From NCBI GenBank assembly GCA_963854835.1, contig OY978526.1:69784418-69848417 (forward strand): a DNA stretch of 64,000 nt. Reading direction: 5' to 3'. Position 1 is the first letter of the stretch, and each line of letters opens with the position of its first letter. Under the pieces are notes generated by a model. That model ran no database searches. It was not told the origin of the DNA and saw only the letters and a list, made by a program, of their open reading frames with translations. This DNA comes from Megamerina dolium (Eukaryota; Arthropoda; Insecta; Diptera; Megamerinidae). Position numbers and translations under genes: made by a program. This document shows, piece by piece, positions 23,940 to 36,953 of the stretch.

Positions 23940-25480
23940 GTTTTCTAGTGGCAGTCTTAATATGTAATTATCGCATCTTGTATGTGGGTGACGTGAATCA
24001 AGAATATATTTTTATATTTTCTATATCTCCGGAGCAAGCTTCAAATGATTTCAAATATATGACCAACGTGATAAAATCCTTGCATTTCGATGCAGAGCAT
24101 AATAATGACAAGAAACCAATAGGCACTAAATTCCGTATTAAATTTCCTATTTTTTTGTTGTGAATTGAGAGCTTGAACATGACCTCTTCAATATTTCAGC
24201 ATTTTTACAAAAAGACTAAATAAACGTATCCTCTCAAAAGTTGCCGTGATGACAAGCATTTGACAATTTTTCCGACAGAAATAATATCTAAATAGAAGAG
24301 CAAAAGTAATGCATCTCAGAATCGCTTAATATAAGTAGATGTCTTCCAATACTGTTCAGAATTTAATATAGCATAAAAATGTAGATATATTTTCTTACAG
24401 TTTCTTTTTAGCCGTTTATATAAGGTATGCATGTACCAGTACGAGTTCATACTACCAGCATACAAATATTTTTATTTTTTCCCTTTATTGCATTTTGATT
24501 TTATTTTCACTGTACGCACACTGCTGACAGTGTGCAAAATATGCGACATGTTGTGATGATGATGATGCCTTCAAGCTACATATATGTATATGTATGAGTA
24601 TTATAAATATTTTATTACATTATACTACATCTTATCACTTATTTTTAGCACGTAATATATGTTTGTATGCTGTATAAAATTTTATGCATAAATTATATAA
24701 AAATTAATAATTTCATTTTTAGAGATACCTACATTGATTAAGTAATTTTATAATCGCTATACTCAATCAATGACAATAAGATATGTATGAGTACGAGAAA
24801 CAATATCATCCGTAGCTGGTTTGTTGCTTAAGTCTTTTGTTAGTCTTAGGTTCAAGTGTCTTAATTGCAAATAAAATATAATTTAGTAGGAAAATATAAT
24901 AGAAAAGAAAAGAATCTATGGATAATATGTAATTGAATTTAAATTTCTCCAAAATAAAAAAATAAAAAAACTTAAGTATGAAGAGTAACTTTATAAATAA
25001 AAAAATTAATTCAGATTTGACCAGTGCTACCAATTAGACAATAGGAATATAAGGAACGGTTGAAATAGCGTTTCTCTTTACAATTTTTGTTTTAATATTG
25101 TTTATTGGAATATTTACATATTTTCTGACCTTTTAACATACAATAAATGCTAATTTGGTGAAAATTTTAATTTTTCTTATAGATTTATTGAACTTTATTA
25201 TCAAATATTGTAGTTTCTATATTCAATTTAACAAAAAAAAGTGATATTTTCCAGGTTTTCAGTATACAATATATTATAATTATCCAAAAAATACAATAAC
25301 TGCTAAAAGCTAAACCTCTATAAATTGATTTATCACGTTTTGTTAAGTCGTTCCCATTGTAGTGACATATGAATTTATGCGAGATCTTCTTTAATTTTTA
25401 ACCTTGAACGCAATGAGTAATAGCTAAGTTATAAATTTTACATAAAATTGCTAAGCTCACTGTATCGACTTACTTATCAA
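23940..25480. other. Non-coding AT-rich spacer
   Basis: No recognisable gene, RNA or transposon is seen. The DNA is very AT-rich, with short biased ORFs only. Confidence 0.55.
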
Positions 25481-25790
25481 CAACGACGCCAAAGCCGAAA
25501 TCCATTGCTCCAAGCTCATGCTCAGTATAAGTATAAGTGAAAGTTCGATGTAGTGTATTATGAACTGCTCAAAACTCAGCGAAATAATATTTAAAGACTA
25601 CTAGCGATTGCAATAGATTGAATTAAAGGTGAACATTGAAGGAAAAATCGCCTTAAAGTGGCAATATATGAGGACAAATTGATTTTGCAATATAACAACG
25701 TACGACCACATGGGAAACCCTACACTAGCCAAGGTATTCATCAAATACTTCCTTCACTCCTGCGCATTTATGCCTATCAACATAACACGA
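25480..25790 (+). mobile_element. Mariner relic
   Basis: Forward frames contain VVYYELLK (about 25550) and LILQYNNVRPHGKP (about 25680), the mariner segment that ends at the second catalytic Asp, here changed to Asn. Several stops and frame changes are present, and no other domain survives. Confidence 0.6.
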
Positions 25791-26089
25791 AATAATATAT
25801 TGAATACTATTGGGTTGGCAACTATGAAATTGCCGAAGTAATTGCTGATATTTTCATATAAAAATTGATCCCAAACTACCACCTTCACACTAAAATATGT
25901 GAAATTCATTTTTTAAGCAAGGGAAATGTGACAGCTAACTAATGTCTGGAAAGAAAAAATCATAACATACACTAAATGTATCAAAAATATGTGTACAGTC
26001 AGAAACATCTATGTGTGAAATCGGCACTTACTTAGTTGCCAATGCAATACAATCTACATATTTTAGCCTTTAATATGACTGTATTTGAT

Positions 26090-26395
26090 ACGATGAAAAT
26101 TTACATACCGATTGGAGCATTTTACACTGGTGAATCGCCATTTTGATGATCGAATTTATCGAATCCATTGGCTTCTGCTAAAAGACAATGATCCAAAGTA
26201 CAAAAGTCATTTATGCAGAGCGACATAAAATTCATCAAATGATTTGGCTGCCGCAGTCACCAGACTACAATTGTTAGACCAACATCAAGGCCAGACTCCG
26301 GGGAAAAACATTCAGAAATTTGAAGCAGCTCGACGTTTTCATTTAACGCCAATGGCGCACTTTTCACCAGAACACGCGAAAATTTTAAGCCAAAG
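26090..26395 (+). mobile_element. Tc1-like transposase relic
   Basis: Broken frames resemble the end of a Tc1-type transposase: a KDNDPKYKSHLC-like segment (~26185) around the second acidic residue, LPQSPDYN-like text (~26245; usual form PPQSPDLNP) and KARLRGK (~26290). Stops intervene. It abuts the next element, whose left end is at 26398. Confidence 0.55.
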
Positions 26396-26397
26396 TA

Positions 26398-27710
26398 ACG
26401 GGTGTTTTTTTTATAGTGAAGCAGTTTCCGATATTAATAAAACGGTATATCAGTTACCAAATCTGATAACCTAAAAGTCATTCGTACTCAGTAAAGTGTG
26501 CAATTTCATCATAGAAAGATTGACACAGCAACAATGCTTCCAAATATTGAAATTTTATTACGAAAATCATGGTTCCATCATCCAAATTCAAAGATCATAT
26601 TTTTTATTCAATGATAGGGCTCATTTTTGGCACAATGGATATGTGAAAAAGCAAAATTTTCAGATTTGGAGTGAAGACAATCTACAAGAAATTCATCAGA
26701 CTCCATTACATCCACAAAAACTTACTGTTTGGTGCGGTTGGAATCATAGGTCCATACTTCTTTAAAAACGCGGCAGGCAACAATGTAACCGACAATGGCG
26801 ATCGCTACAGAGCCATAGATTAGGTTAAGTTATGTGGCTGCCCTCTCTCTGAGAGGACACACTTAAGCCAGAAAGACCCATTGTGATACCACCGAGCTTC
26901 TCTTTCAATAGTGTTGTGCGTGTTAAATTTGGACATCATTAGAAAGGGCCTACTTATATTAGCCGGTTTCGAATGGCAGAACCCTTGTGACATCACTTTA
27001 ATTTAGTTTTGTCACAGAGCTCTTTTTTAAGAAGCATTTTTGGAAAATTGTTAGTGCCAGAAAAAAATTGCCAATTCTTTCCGGCAGGTGAGTACCGTTC
27101 GAAAGAAAAATCTTTTCGATTTTAAATTTTGTTATGCTTCAGTCGGGGATTGAACACACGACCTACAGATCAGAAGGACAACTCACTAACCACTGAGCTG
27201 CGACACTCACTACAGATTCATGATAACTGGCTATTTGATTCCCCAATTGCATGGTATGAATATGGAAGAGATGTAGTTCCAGCAAGACGGCGCTACGTGC
27301 CATACATCGAACATAACAATTGATTTATTGAAAGAAACATTTGGCGACAACATAATCTCTCGAAATGGACTTGTGAACTATCCTGCAAGATCTTGCAATT
27401 GAACGAATCTGGACTCTTTTTTGCGGGGATATGTGAAAGGGCTAGTTTATGCAGATAAACCAGTAACTTTGGATGAATTGCACGTCAACATTGAGCAAAC
27501 TATTGCTGAGGTTAGGCCCCAATTACTTGAATGAGTGACCAAAAATTGGGTTTCCAGATTACGACACGTTCGAGCCAGCCGCGGCTGCATAAAATTATAC
27601 TTTCAATAAAGCAAATTTTTAGTTCATAATAATACATTTTGTATTTGTTTTTTTTTTTTTTTTGCAATTTGAAAGTGCTTCACTCTAACAAAAAAAAAAA
27701 AAACACCCAT
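26398..27710 (+). mobile_element. IS630-Tc1-mariner-type element with nested repeat insertion
   Basis: The terminal inverted repeats are RYGGGTGTTTTTTT-like followed by AGTGAAGCA, flanked by TA (26396-26397, 27711-27712). The transposase begins near 26496 (IIERLTQQQCFQILKFYYENHG) and jumps by deletion to AHFWHNGYVKKQNFQIWSED, then PLHPQKLTVWCGW (to ~26740). A second repeat interrupts it at 26825-27215. The C-terminal half resumes with decayed text matching WFQQDGA-, GYVKGLVYADKPVTLDEL- and VTKNWVSRLRHV-type segments (27250-27580). It is inactive. Confidence 0.83.
26825..27215 (-). mobile_element. SINE copy fused to a TTAGGTTAAG-type repeat
   Basis: The right part (about 26880-27215) is the tRNA-derived SINE in minus orientation, with its tRNA-like head at 27145-27212. 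The left part (26820-26890) is a different short repeat reading TTAGGTTAAG...CCATTGTGATACCA. The pair splits the transposase frame of the host element, so the insertion is younger than that element. Confidence 0.75.
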
Positions 27711-27714
27711 TATG

Positions 27715-29690
27715 TATAGCTAAAATATTACATATTACTTGTGTCTGAGTTATAGTGAATCAATGAGAGTAGATGAGAGACCAATAAAGCATTTTATGCA
27801 AAGATCTCAAGAATCACACTGCAAGTTTATGCCTAAAGATTTATTTAAATATAATTTATGCTCTAATTAATATTTAATATTTACCTTGGCTTAATGATGA
27901 AAAAATCACTAAAATGTATATTTATTTCTTATTTATTTTTTTTTTTTCGAAATATTTAATTTATTTGTCTACGAATGTAATATATTAAAAAAAAATATAT
28001 AACATACATTTAGTATGTGCAACAGAATTTATCTCAAATTAATCTTATAATTATATTTTAATAGCGTTATATCTATGTATGTCTGTATGATGTAGCTTGT
28101 CATTTGAACCTAATTAATTGTAGACTAATTAATTACAATTAATTTTTCAATATTTTGTGGTGGTAATGGTGTGGTACTGGTGCTTGATGGCGATTAATAT
28201 TGGTTGATGCTGGTGCTGCTACCAACATCTATGCTCGTAAATATTCCAGTTAATTGAACAATGCAATATGTACGTATGTATGTATGTGCACTATTTAGCT
28301 GTACTTAGCACTGTCGCTGATATTAATGCTATTGCAATGGCAGTAGCTAATGCTATTGCTACTACATATTGAGGGTAATTATTAAAGCATATTATGGTTA
28401 CCCCTTCTGTTGAATCAGAACAAAATTTCTTGCCAAAAAAAAATGATTTAAATCATGACTACATTAAATGCATACGTTCATTTAATCACATAGATATTTA
28501 GATACTTGATTGTATATTATTATCGAGAAACTCATAAGCTCATAAGCATGCCTTCTAGCACGTTCACTTGCAAATTATGAAAAAGTCGCTTATAAATACT
28601 TATACGAGTATATAGGAAAACAAAAAAAGCATACTATACGAGACTATACTAACAAACTTATAAATGCATGTATGTATGTATATCAATTGACTAATTTTAA
28701 GTTGAACTAATATACAATATGATAAATAAAATATAAAAAAAAAATGTTTAAAAAATATGTAAAAACATGTATATGGCAAAATATACTTCCTATATTCGAT
28801 ACATGAAAATATGTGTTTCAATGCAGGGCTGGAATATGATATGTGAGCGGCCCTGTTCAAGCGGTTTCTTTGCACCCTAATACTCGGTTAATAGCTTCTG
28901 TTCCATTTATTTCATTCAAGAGGTAGTGATATATAATTATAAATGATACTTGTAGGACGAGCCGTCTGACAGAGAAATTTTACTAAGAACATTCTCAACT
29001 TATCACTCAATGAATGCAGGCGGTTTTGGATGTTTCAGCTTGAAAATATAGTTCTTTCTACTACAATTCGTTATTTGAAATAATTTGGAATTCATGTCTA
29101 GCTACAATAATTTATCGAACAGCTGATGCTCTTGCTCTCCTTTACTTTGACTCAATTCCTGATACGACTGACTAGCTGTTGAATAAAATTCAATGTATAT
29201 TACCTGAAACGCGTCTATTTAAATTTGAGAATCTCTCATGATATTACCAACTGTAGTGTTTAATACAGAATCATCCAAATGCCGATCGTTCATAAGCTCC
29301 TACTTCGTTCAACACTACAAGCATACCTTCATCCGGCCCTGTGTAAATGCATCTGTGGCATATATTCAAAGACTACAATGTAGCAATAGTGCTGCCACAT
29401 TATTGAAGCATATTCTGCTTGAAGAGAAAAAATTGAGAAAAAATTTGGCTTGATATTAATATTATTTCAATATTAGTTCAATATTACTGCAATTCTTCTT
29501 CTTTTACTTACAATTAAATTAATCAAATCTGATTAGCATTCTGCTAAGGTTACTGATGGATGGTTCAATATAAACCAGTTATATTATTTATTTATTATTT
29601 TATTATCTATTATTTTCCCCTTTTTTTTTTGAAGAATTCAGATTGATAACACTTGTTTGCTCGAATTTTATTATAGACGACCAAGGGCTG
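27715..29690. other. Non-coding AT-rich spacer
   Basis: Simple TG/AT repeats and poly-A tracts are present. A 71-aa ORF at 29238-29453 shows no known domain and I do not call it. No RNA gene is recognised. Confidence 0.5.
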
Positions 29691-30240
29691 AGCACAGAAA
29701 ATAAATCATACAATTAGATCCCAGTGCCGGATATTGGGAGTAAATATGTTTGGGGAAATATATTAAGGAGTAAAAATGAATAATATCGGTAATATACCAC
29801 CACCCTGAAATTGTCTATAAAAATGAAAAAAAATGCATTGTTCAAATTTTAGTAAAGACGACCAAGCGCTCAGAAGTTATTTAAAAGAATTTGATCCCAA
29901 ATGTGGAAATAGGGAGTAAATATTTTCAAAAAATTTTTGGGGAGCAAAAATGAATTAGGGGCAAGTAGGTGCCAGTTGAATATTGACGATATCAAATAAA
30001 TGGGTTCAGCCAGTTCTCAACCCTTCTGGGGGCCTTCGTGCGAGCGATGGGGACAAATGTTGTGAAATACGTCAATTTTGTTCCGGAGCCCTACTCTGGA
30101 GTAGAGATAGAGGGTGAGTGAGTTCCTAAAAAAATATGATAGAGGATAAATTAAAAAGAGTCAATCTTGCATTTTATACCTCTTGGAACGACTCCTGAGA
30201 AGCTATTGGATTTTCTTCTACAATAATTTCTTAAATTATT
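29690..30240. repeat. Degenerate tandem repeat, relative of the 166-bp family
   Basis: Recurring pieces GACGACCAAG, TTTGATCCCA, GGGAGTAAATAT and AGAGTCAATCTTGCATTTTA occur in imperfect units. The last resembles the GTCGATCATACATTTTAC word of the array at 59690-60625 (opposite strand). Confidence 0.5.
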
Positions 30241-30394
30241 ATATTTTTATGTCACCTCACAAAATAATGGAGAATTCGGGTGTCAACATCAAATAGACGT
30301 GCAATATCGCATGACTAATATACCTACATAGTTCGTTTATGTTTTCAACATTGGTAAAAAAATGGAGATAAAATTTCATTTTAAACTTGTCATT

Positions 30395-31150
30395 GTGTGA
30401 GAAATACAACATCATTCAAATATTCTCCATGGAACGTCTTACAGCACTTGATTCTTGTGAGGTAAAATTCGATGACTGCCCTTCGCATATCGGACAATAT
30501 CGAATATCTAAACTATAACTTGATGGATGTTTGTTTTCAGAGCGACAAGAGTTTGAGGATTACCCGCATAAACACGATTCTCTGCGTAGCCTCACAAAAA
30601 AAAATGTCAAACGATGATAAATCGCACGATCTTGGTGGTCAATTCACATCGCCAAAACGAGCAAGTACACGTCATGGAAATTTCACTTGCAATAAAGTCT
30701 AAAGTGGTCGTATTGTATAACTCGCGGCACCGTTATATTGGTACCACATCTCCTGGTACATATCTTTAATTTAATGCAAAAAAAAAATCGATAATCATTT
30801 GGCTAGATTGATGGTTTGATTAACACCATCGTCATTTTCAAACAAGTACGGTCCAATCACACCACCAGACCAAATACAATAGCACACCATACGGTGACTT
30901 TTTGCGGATGTAGTGGTGTCTCAGCAGTCACTCGTGGGTTTTCACTGAACCAGATTTGAAAATTCTGCTTATTGTCATACCCATCGAGTGAGAAATGAGC
31001 CTCATCGCTGAAGAAAATTCGATGCTAAACGAATCACTATTTTTGTAGTAAGTTTTCACAATTTTAACACGTTGAGCGATTGTTAAACGATCCATATTGT
31101 AAGATGGCAAACCTTAAACTAAACATATGCTGTCTTGGGTAATAGTTCTG
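30395..31150 (-). mobile_element. IS630-Tc1-mariner-type transposase remnant
   Basis: Minus-strand translation starts with MDRLTIAQRVKIVKTYYKN (31095 downward), the N-terminus of this transposase group. An internal deletion leads to AHFSLDGYDNKQN-like and PLHPQKVTVWC segments (~30950-30870), then ENDDG, and finally GYAENRVYAGNPQTLVALK (~30590-30530). Multiple stops and frameshifts are present. Termini were not identified. Confidence 0.78.
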
Positions 31151-33600
31151 TTTGACATATGTTACTCAAACAGTGTTGCCAGATTCGGACTAAGAAATAG
31201 GTAACCTAATATATTTAGCGCTATGTTTTGTTGTTGTTTGAGATTATTGTTGCTAACTAAGTACGAGAATCGAATTAAGCGCAACGAATATTTGTTAGTT
31301 TGTTGGATTTCTTCATTTTGGATACTTTTTCTTTAAAATCTCTAGAGATGCACCTCCCCATTTGATTTATGTGGCAACCATGTGATACCACCCGCACGCG
31401 CTGCATGTACAATGTATGTACGTATGCATGTACATTTGCACATACGAAATAACTATTTACATGTACCTACTCTTATGTATGGGCTGAGCATGGTGTGCAT
31501 GTGCAAAATGTCGTTATAGTTCAATAATGTTGCACTACATTACAATCCATAACAAATATATGTTGTTTGTGTTATTGATATTTTTTGTTTCTTGCAACAA
31601 GATGGAAAAAAATCGTGCTGTTACAAATCAAAATCATGCAAACTATTTATTCGCGAAATATTTGAAAAGTATTTAAAAGTCATGTGTACCTAGCATTATT
31701 AAATAGTATGGATTTTTTTTTCCAACAACTACTTAATAAATTTGAAAAAAAAAATCTTAAAGCATATTAACAAGTAACTATTTACGTAATGCCAATCAGT
31801 AAAGACAGTATGAGTACAGCTATAGTATATCTATTTATTACGGTATGTAGAATATGAGTATGTTTTTTATCAATATGGAACGTCAACAAAGTAATATATT
31901 GTTGTACTCATGAAGGAGTAGCCAAATTATAGGTGCTATGCCTAATGGTCAACGAACAGTAATGATGATTTAATTTATAATTGCCATAATGATGTTGAGG
32001 ATAATAATAATTGATATGATTACTTGATAGATACTTGTTGTTATTGAATATTCAGGTGATTTTAATACATCGACCTAATAGAAGTAGGAGCCATAGTTAA
32101 CATATAATTAAATAGTAGATATGCCACTTTTGCAATATCGTGTTCGTTTTGTGTGATATATTATAATCATAATGGTGACGTTGCTACTACTATTGTTGTT
32201 GTTGTTGCATTTACTATTGCCATTGTGTGCTTATTCACATATCTCACGCTACATGCACAAATGTAAGCTGCAATAATCAACCCCCCATGTGGGTTAAGGA
32301 CATTTTTGGCAGTTCGTAAATAAAGCTGCTGAATTTTTCTTATTTTAATTTATTTTCTAGCCCATGCATACGTAGCAGGAGCTAAAACCAAAAAAAAAAA
32401 AAAAAACAAAAATAACAGAACAGTTGCAAAATATGTTAACAGCCACAATAGCAATAAATTAACATGCATAGAGGTTAACACCCACATTTCAATGCTTCAG
32501 ATGAATATATGTACTTTTCGGCATTTACCTGTGTATACAATATTTTTTAAATAGATATGTATGTAATTGCTGGCAATAAATATTCTTTGATATGAATACT
32601 GCTGTGCTTAGGAAATATGATCTAATGAAAAAAAAGGAGTGTGCTTGTGTTAAAAAAGTTATAAAAAATGTAATGCAGCAAATAAAAAATATGTAAAAAT
32701 ACAAAAAAGGATTTTTGTAAGAAAAATTTTCATAAAAGAACGCGTTTCATTAACATCATGATAATAAATTATTGCTATATATATATACGTACCTATATAC
32801 CTACCTATTTAATTATCAAATGAATGCATGTAAGATAATATTTCGCCGTGTTCTTGTTGCTAAATAATAAGTTGCCGCAATAATAACCGGTAATTTTGTA
32901 GCGCATAATTATAATTAAGCACCAATTAAATTGAAGGTTGTCAAAATATGCAACAGGTACAACAAATTATCTACTAATTCGCATGTGTATCGGAATTATT
33001 AACAACTAGTCAATCTATTTTTATTAAGATTAAATTGCAAAGATTTTGATCATTTGTTTAGAAATTCTAGTTATATGTACAAGTGAATGCTTACCGTATT
33101 TAAGGTACCCATCAAATGTGCTATTTTTTGTAGTACACATTTTTAATTGAAATACAATTGTTTTTTAATTTTCATATGAAGGTTAACCGAATAATCCTCT
33201 TGAGTGCTTAAGTCATTGTAGAATATATCCACTTTAATGACGTTAGTGCTGCCATTTTAGAAATGCAATATGTGCTCGAACAATTATAGCGGCATAATTT
33301 ACTGATGAATCTATTTTTATATCTAACTACAATAATTTTGATGAGATTTGCTCATTGAATATAAATCTTTACTTATACTTCAGTTTAACGTTTTTTTCTC
33401 GAAGTATATTTAAACATTTTTACACCAGTGCTCATTTATACTACATGTTATGCATATGTCAAGAGATTTATGACATTTGACAATCAAACAGAACTTTTGT
33501 GCTGTCAAATGAATTTTTGTGTCAGTCATCGTTCACAACTTGCATTTTATAATTTCGTTTGTTGCGGGGTCGTAATTTATTTGTGAAAAAGAATAAAAAC
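31151..33600. other. Intergenic region upstream of the proteasome gene
   Basis: AT-rich, with a (TTG)n run (32188-32206) and poly-A tracts. No ORF or transposon is convincing. The last 200 bp should hold the Prosbeta7 promoter, but no TATA box or initiator stands out. Confidence 0.5.
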
Positions 33601-33614
33601 TAATTGCTGCAAAT

Positions 33615-34567
33615 ATGTATTCTAATAATGAATTAATACAAAAACAGTTCTGGTCGAATGGTCCAGCGCCTGGACAATTTTATAATTTTACAGGCGGCAA
33701 TTATAATGGCGCTGCTGCTAATCCCACAATGCGTGAATATACAGCACCGGGCATTTTTGGAACACAACATACATCGTTAGTATTCAGTGGAAGGCTTTTG
33801 AGCAATAAACTGATGGAAATGTATTATTTTTTATTGCAGCTCCCCTATTACTACCGGTACCTCGGTGGTTGGTATTAAATTTGATGGCGGTGTTATGATT
33901 GCTGCCGATAATCTCGTCTCTTATGGTTCACTGGCACGCTATCAGGATGTACAGCGTGTCTTTAAGATAAACAATAAGGTTGTTATTGGTGCTGGCGGGG
34001 ATTTTGCAGATTTCCAAAGTATCAAACGTAGCATTGATCAGAAGATGATCGAAGATATGTGTCACGAGGACGAAATTGATATGAAACCAAAATCACTATA
34101 TAATTGGCTAACTCGTGTACTCTATAATCGCCGCAGTCGTATTAATCCATTGTGGCTAGAAATTGTAGTTGGTGGTTTGGATAATGGTGTACCATTTTTG
34201 GGTCATGTTGATTTACGTGGCCGTGCATACGAAGATGATGTTGTTGCAACTGGCTTTGGTAAACATTTGGCATTACCTTTGGTGCGAGAGCAATTAACAC
34301 CTGGCAAAAAATTGACACAACACGAAGCTTCAGAAGTGGTATGTTAAAAAATACTTGCTGCAACACTATTTTGTTTTATGATTATTATTCTATTTCTAAT
34401 TTCTCTTATTACAGCTTCGTAAATGCATGGAAGTTCTGTACTATCGTGATTGTCGTGCTATGTCCACATATACGGTAGCTGTTTGTACTAAAGATGGCAG
34501 TATTGTGCAAGGGCCATTCGATGTTAGTCAAAATTGGGAATTGGCTACAATGGTCAAGGGTTATTAA
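33615..34567 (+). CDS. Prosbeta7: Proteasome subunit beta type-4 (20S core)
   Basis: Three exons, 33615-33775, 33840-34338 and 34415-34567, encode 270 aa; both introns (64 and 76 bp) are GT-AG and the frame is continuous. The product is the beta-4 type subunit of the 20S proteasome, called Prosbeta7 in Drosophila. It is a non-catalytic member of the Ntn-hydrolase fold and sits in the beta ring. A propeptide of about 57 residues precedes ITTGTSVVGIKFDGG. Further family marks are GGDFADFQSIKR, YNRRSRINPLW, GHVDLRGRAYEDDVVATGFG and a closing CMEVLYYRDCRAMSTYTV. The length matches the fly orthologue (about 268 aa). A polyadenylation signal AATAAA lies at 34620-34625, 53 bp after the stop. It converges with the TMEM9-like gene. 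Expression is expected to be constitutive, but no regulatory motif was identified. Confidence 0.95.
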
Positions 34568-35427
34568 TTAGTCTGTCGCATATATATTATAAACATCAAT
34601 TGATTTATGATTTAAATATAATAAAATTTTGCAATGGATTTTTTATTCAACATTAATTTTATTTCGGTTTTAATCAAATATTCACATTGATCAGAATTCA
34701 TATATGAAATGTATGTATGATACTATGTAATAATCAAAATATGAGATTTGGACGAAATGACATAATTGGATATATTTTTTAAATCATAGACTTGAGAGAA
34801 CTACTAACAATATTGAGACACGAACCAAATCAAAAATGTATTTTTGATAAACAATATAAGACGAAAAATGGAATTAATTGCATTAAGCATGATTTATGTA
34901 AGTATTTTTCGCTCCTCAGCTTACTCTCTCCTATACTCATACTATTTTTCAATTCAACATTGTATGCCTATCATAAATGTGACGACGTTGTTCTCGAACT
35001 TGCCGCTTCCATTTATCCTGTTGGTGACCCACACGATTCAGTACATTAGCACGTGCATTCAATTCTTGATTTCCAATATTTGTTGGCGTTGGTGCCGTTG
35101 AAGTAGTGTCATCCTAATACATACAAGCATATATAAAAAAAATTGTTTTTAGTCTTACATATGATAAGTAATTACGAAAATATATATAACAGTGTTAGTA
35201 AAGCATCCAAATAATATAAAATCAGTGCATTGTGATAATAAAAATTTAATTCTTTGAGTAAGAACAAAAAATATCTATATTATATGAGTAAATGCAAGTA
35301 TGTACTTAAATTAAATGTAGTAATCGTGAAAAAATAAAAGAAAATGATGTCATGAAATTATGTATGTACAGAAAATAAATATTTAAATAAACAAAAACTG
35401 TGAGAACCAACAAAAAAGAAAAAAAAA
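34568..35427. other. Convergent intergenic spacer
   Basis: It lies between the 3' ends of Prosbeta7 and the TMEM9-like gene and should include both 3' UTRs. The ORFs at 34792-35101 overlap in two frames, lack domains and look like chance. Confidence 0.6.
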
Positions 35428-36136
35428 TCAATCGGAATCTTTATTGTCTGTATCTACTAAAATACTATATTGTACGGTAGGATATTTTATATCTACATCT
35501 TCATTTGTGTGCTCCTGATAGTTAGCCTTCACACGTTTGTTCAACAATGGGTCCAGGCACATAAGGAAGAGCATATAAATCACTAATATTGATATAATCC
35601 AAATCACAATTATAACAACGACCTATTGAAAATAAATATACAAGGTTTTAATATAATTCAAACTAATCATATTTATCGGCCTACCTTTATTAAAGTCGTA
35701 TTGCGCGCTTCATGCTGACATTTACATTCTGGGCATATTTCTAATTCCTTTCCATTTTCACTTAACCGTGGAAGCAATGCTCCATCACAAACGCTAACAT
35801 ATCATTCCAATATGTAAATTGTAAATAAGTACAGATTTATATATATTTTTTTTATGTGTAACTTACCATTTGGGTGTTGTACTATTGGCTGTGGTTAGTT
35901 TGGTGACTACCTTAGTGGCAGCAGTACTGCTAATACCTCCGCTTACATTAGAGCTCTGCGCTCCACCACTGTGTACGTTTTGTACTGTTGTTGATTCAGC
36001 CTAGAAATGTTTGCAATCAACTATAGATTTGCTTATAAATACGTATATAAGAAAACTTTGCATTTACCCATGTCACGCCAAGGTAATAACATGTCACCAA
36101 TAATGCTGAACACAATAATATACGCTTGTACGCCAT
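35428..36136 (-). CDS. TMEM9-family single-pass membrane protein
   Basis: Four minus-strand exons, 36136-36068, 36021-35867, 35793-35685 and 35622-35428, give 175 aa. The protein has a signal peptide (MAYKRILLCSALLVTC...), a Ser/Thr-rich lumenal segment with NxS/T sites, then a Cys-rich stretch (CVCDGALLP, EICPECKCQHEARNTTLIK). One membrane helix follows (VVVIIVIWIISILVIYMLF), then DPLLNKRVKANYQEHTNE and a short cytosolic tail. The CxCxxEARNTTxIK-helix-DPL block is the hallmark of the TMEM9 family, which acts in endosomes/lysosomes and, in mammals, in v-ATPase regulation. Drosophila CG1161 is the likely orthologue (from memory). The first intron is uncertain: the in-frame acceptor at 36022 gives a 46-bp intron, while the stronger-looking acceptor at 36002 would cause a stop. 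Other introns are canonical. Confidence 0.85.
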
Positions 36137-36735
36137 TAATTTGATAAAAAATTGTATTTTTATGAAAATTAAAAAAATCTAGCACAGCAAAGAAAAGTTG
36201 ACAGCTGCGGGTAAGTTCACATCAGTAATAAGATCGAATGGTGAATTTTGCAATTTGACATTATATCTTCCAGAAAAAATTATCCAGCAGAGAAATTTCT
36301 CAGAAATTAGCAGCATTTGTTTGCGAACAGCTGTTTATCTAACTTGCAAGTGTCTATAAGTAAAAATTTACCCAGCAAAAATTTGCAATTTCCCCTTAAG
36401 CTGAAATTTCATTTGATCTCTCAATTACCCCTACTCTGCAAGTTTTTGGGGTACGAGAACGCAAAAACGATGATATTTTGTGATAACTTTTGTTAACTTG
36501 GAGTACCAGAACACTCCTATTGTTGAACATTTAAACCTATCTTGCGCTGCAATGGAGCGTTTTTCGAGCATTTTTCAATCAATACTATACTATTAAGTCG
36601 TACGTAAATTTGATCACGAAAAACAGTATACCGAGCTATTACCACATAAGATGCGGCTGAAGTGATTAGCGAAGAACGCCTCATTTTACCTTTTATCATC
36701 AAAGCTAATCAAGCTTTCATTTTTTTGCATCTTAT
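36137..36735. other. Intergenic region upstream of the TMEM9-like gene
   Basis: It should hold the TMEM9-like 5' UTR and promoter. No ORF or motif is convincing. Confidence 0.5.
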
Positions 36736-36800
36736 ATATAGCTCAGTGGTTAGTACATTGACCTTCTGATCCGTAGATCGTGAGTCCATGGGAGTCATCC
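36736..36800 (+). mobile_element. SINE head fragment
   Basis: The text from 36739 reads TAGCTCAGTGGTTAGTACAT (box A) and then CTTCTGATCCGTAGATCGTGAG, matching the tRNA-like head of the SINE family in plus orientation. The body is not recognisable. It faces the complete minus-strand copy at 36954-37321. Confidence 0.65.
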
Positions 36801-36953
36801 AAAAATGGTCCAAAGGTGGTAATCTGTCGTAAAACTCGGAAATGACCATTTTAATTAAACCCCTTTTGAGTCCTGTGGATAATCAACTGAAATTCTTGAT
36901 ATTACCTTATGCAATAACTTTTGGCTGCTTTTGTAATTTTTGAAACCGTTTTA

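Noticed and set aside
29238..29453. 71-aa ORF
   Set aside because: No recognisable domain, and length within chance for this region.
34792..35101. Two overlapping 85-aa ORFs downstream of Prosbeta7
   Set aside because: Different frames of the same AT-rich 3' region; no domain.
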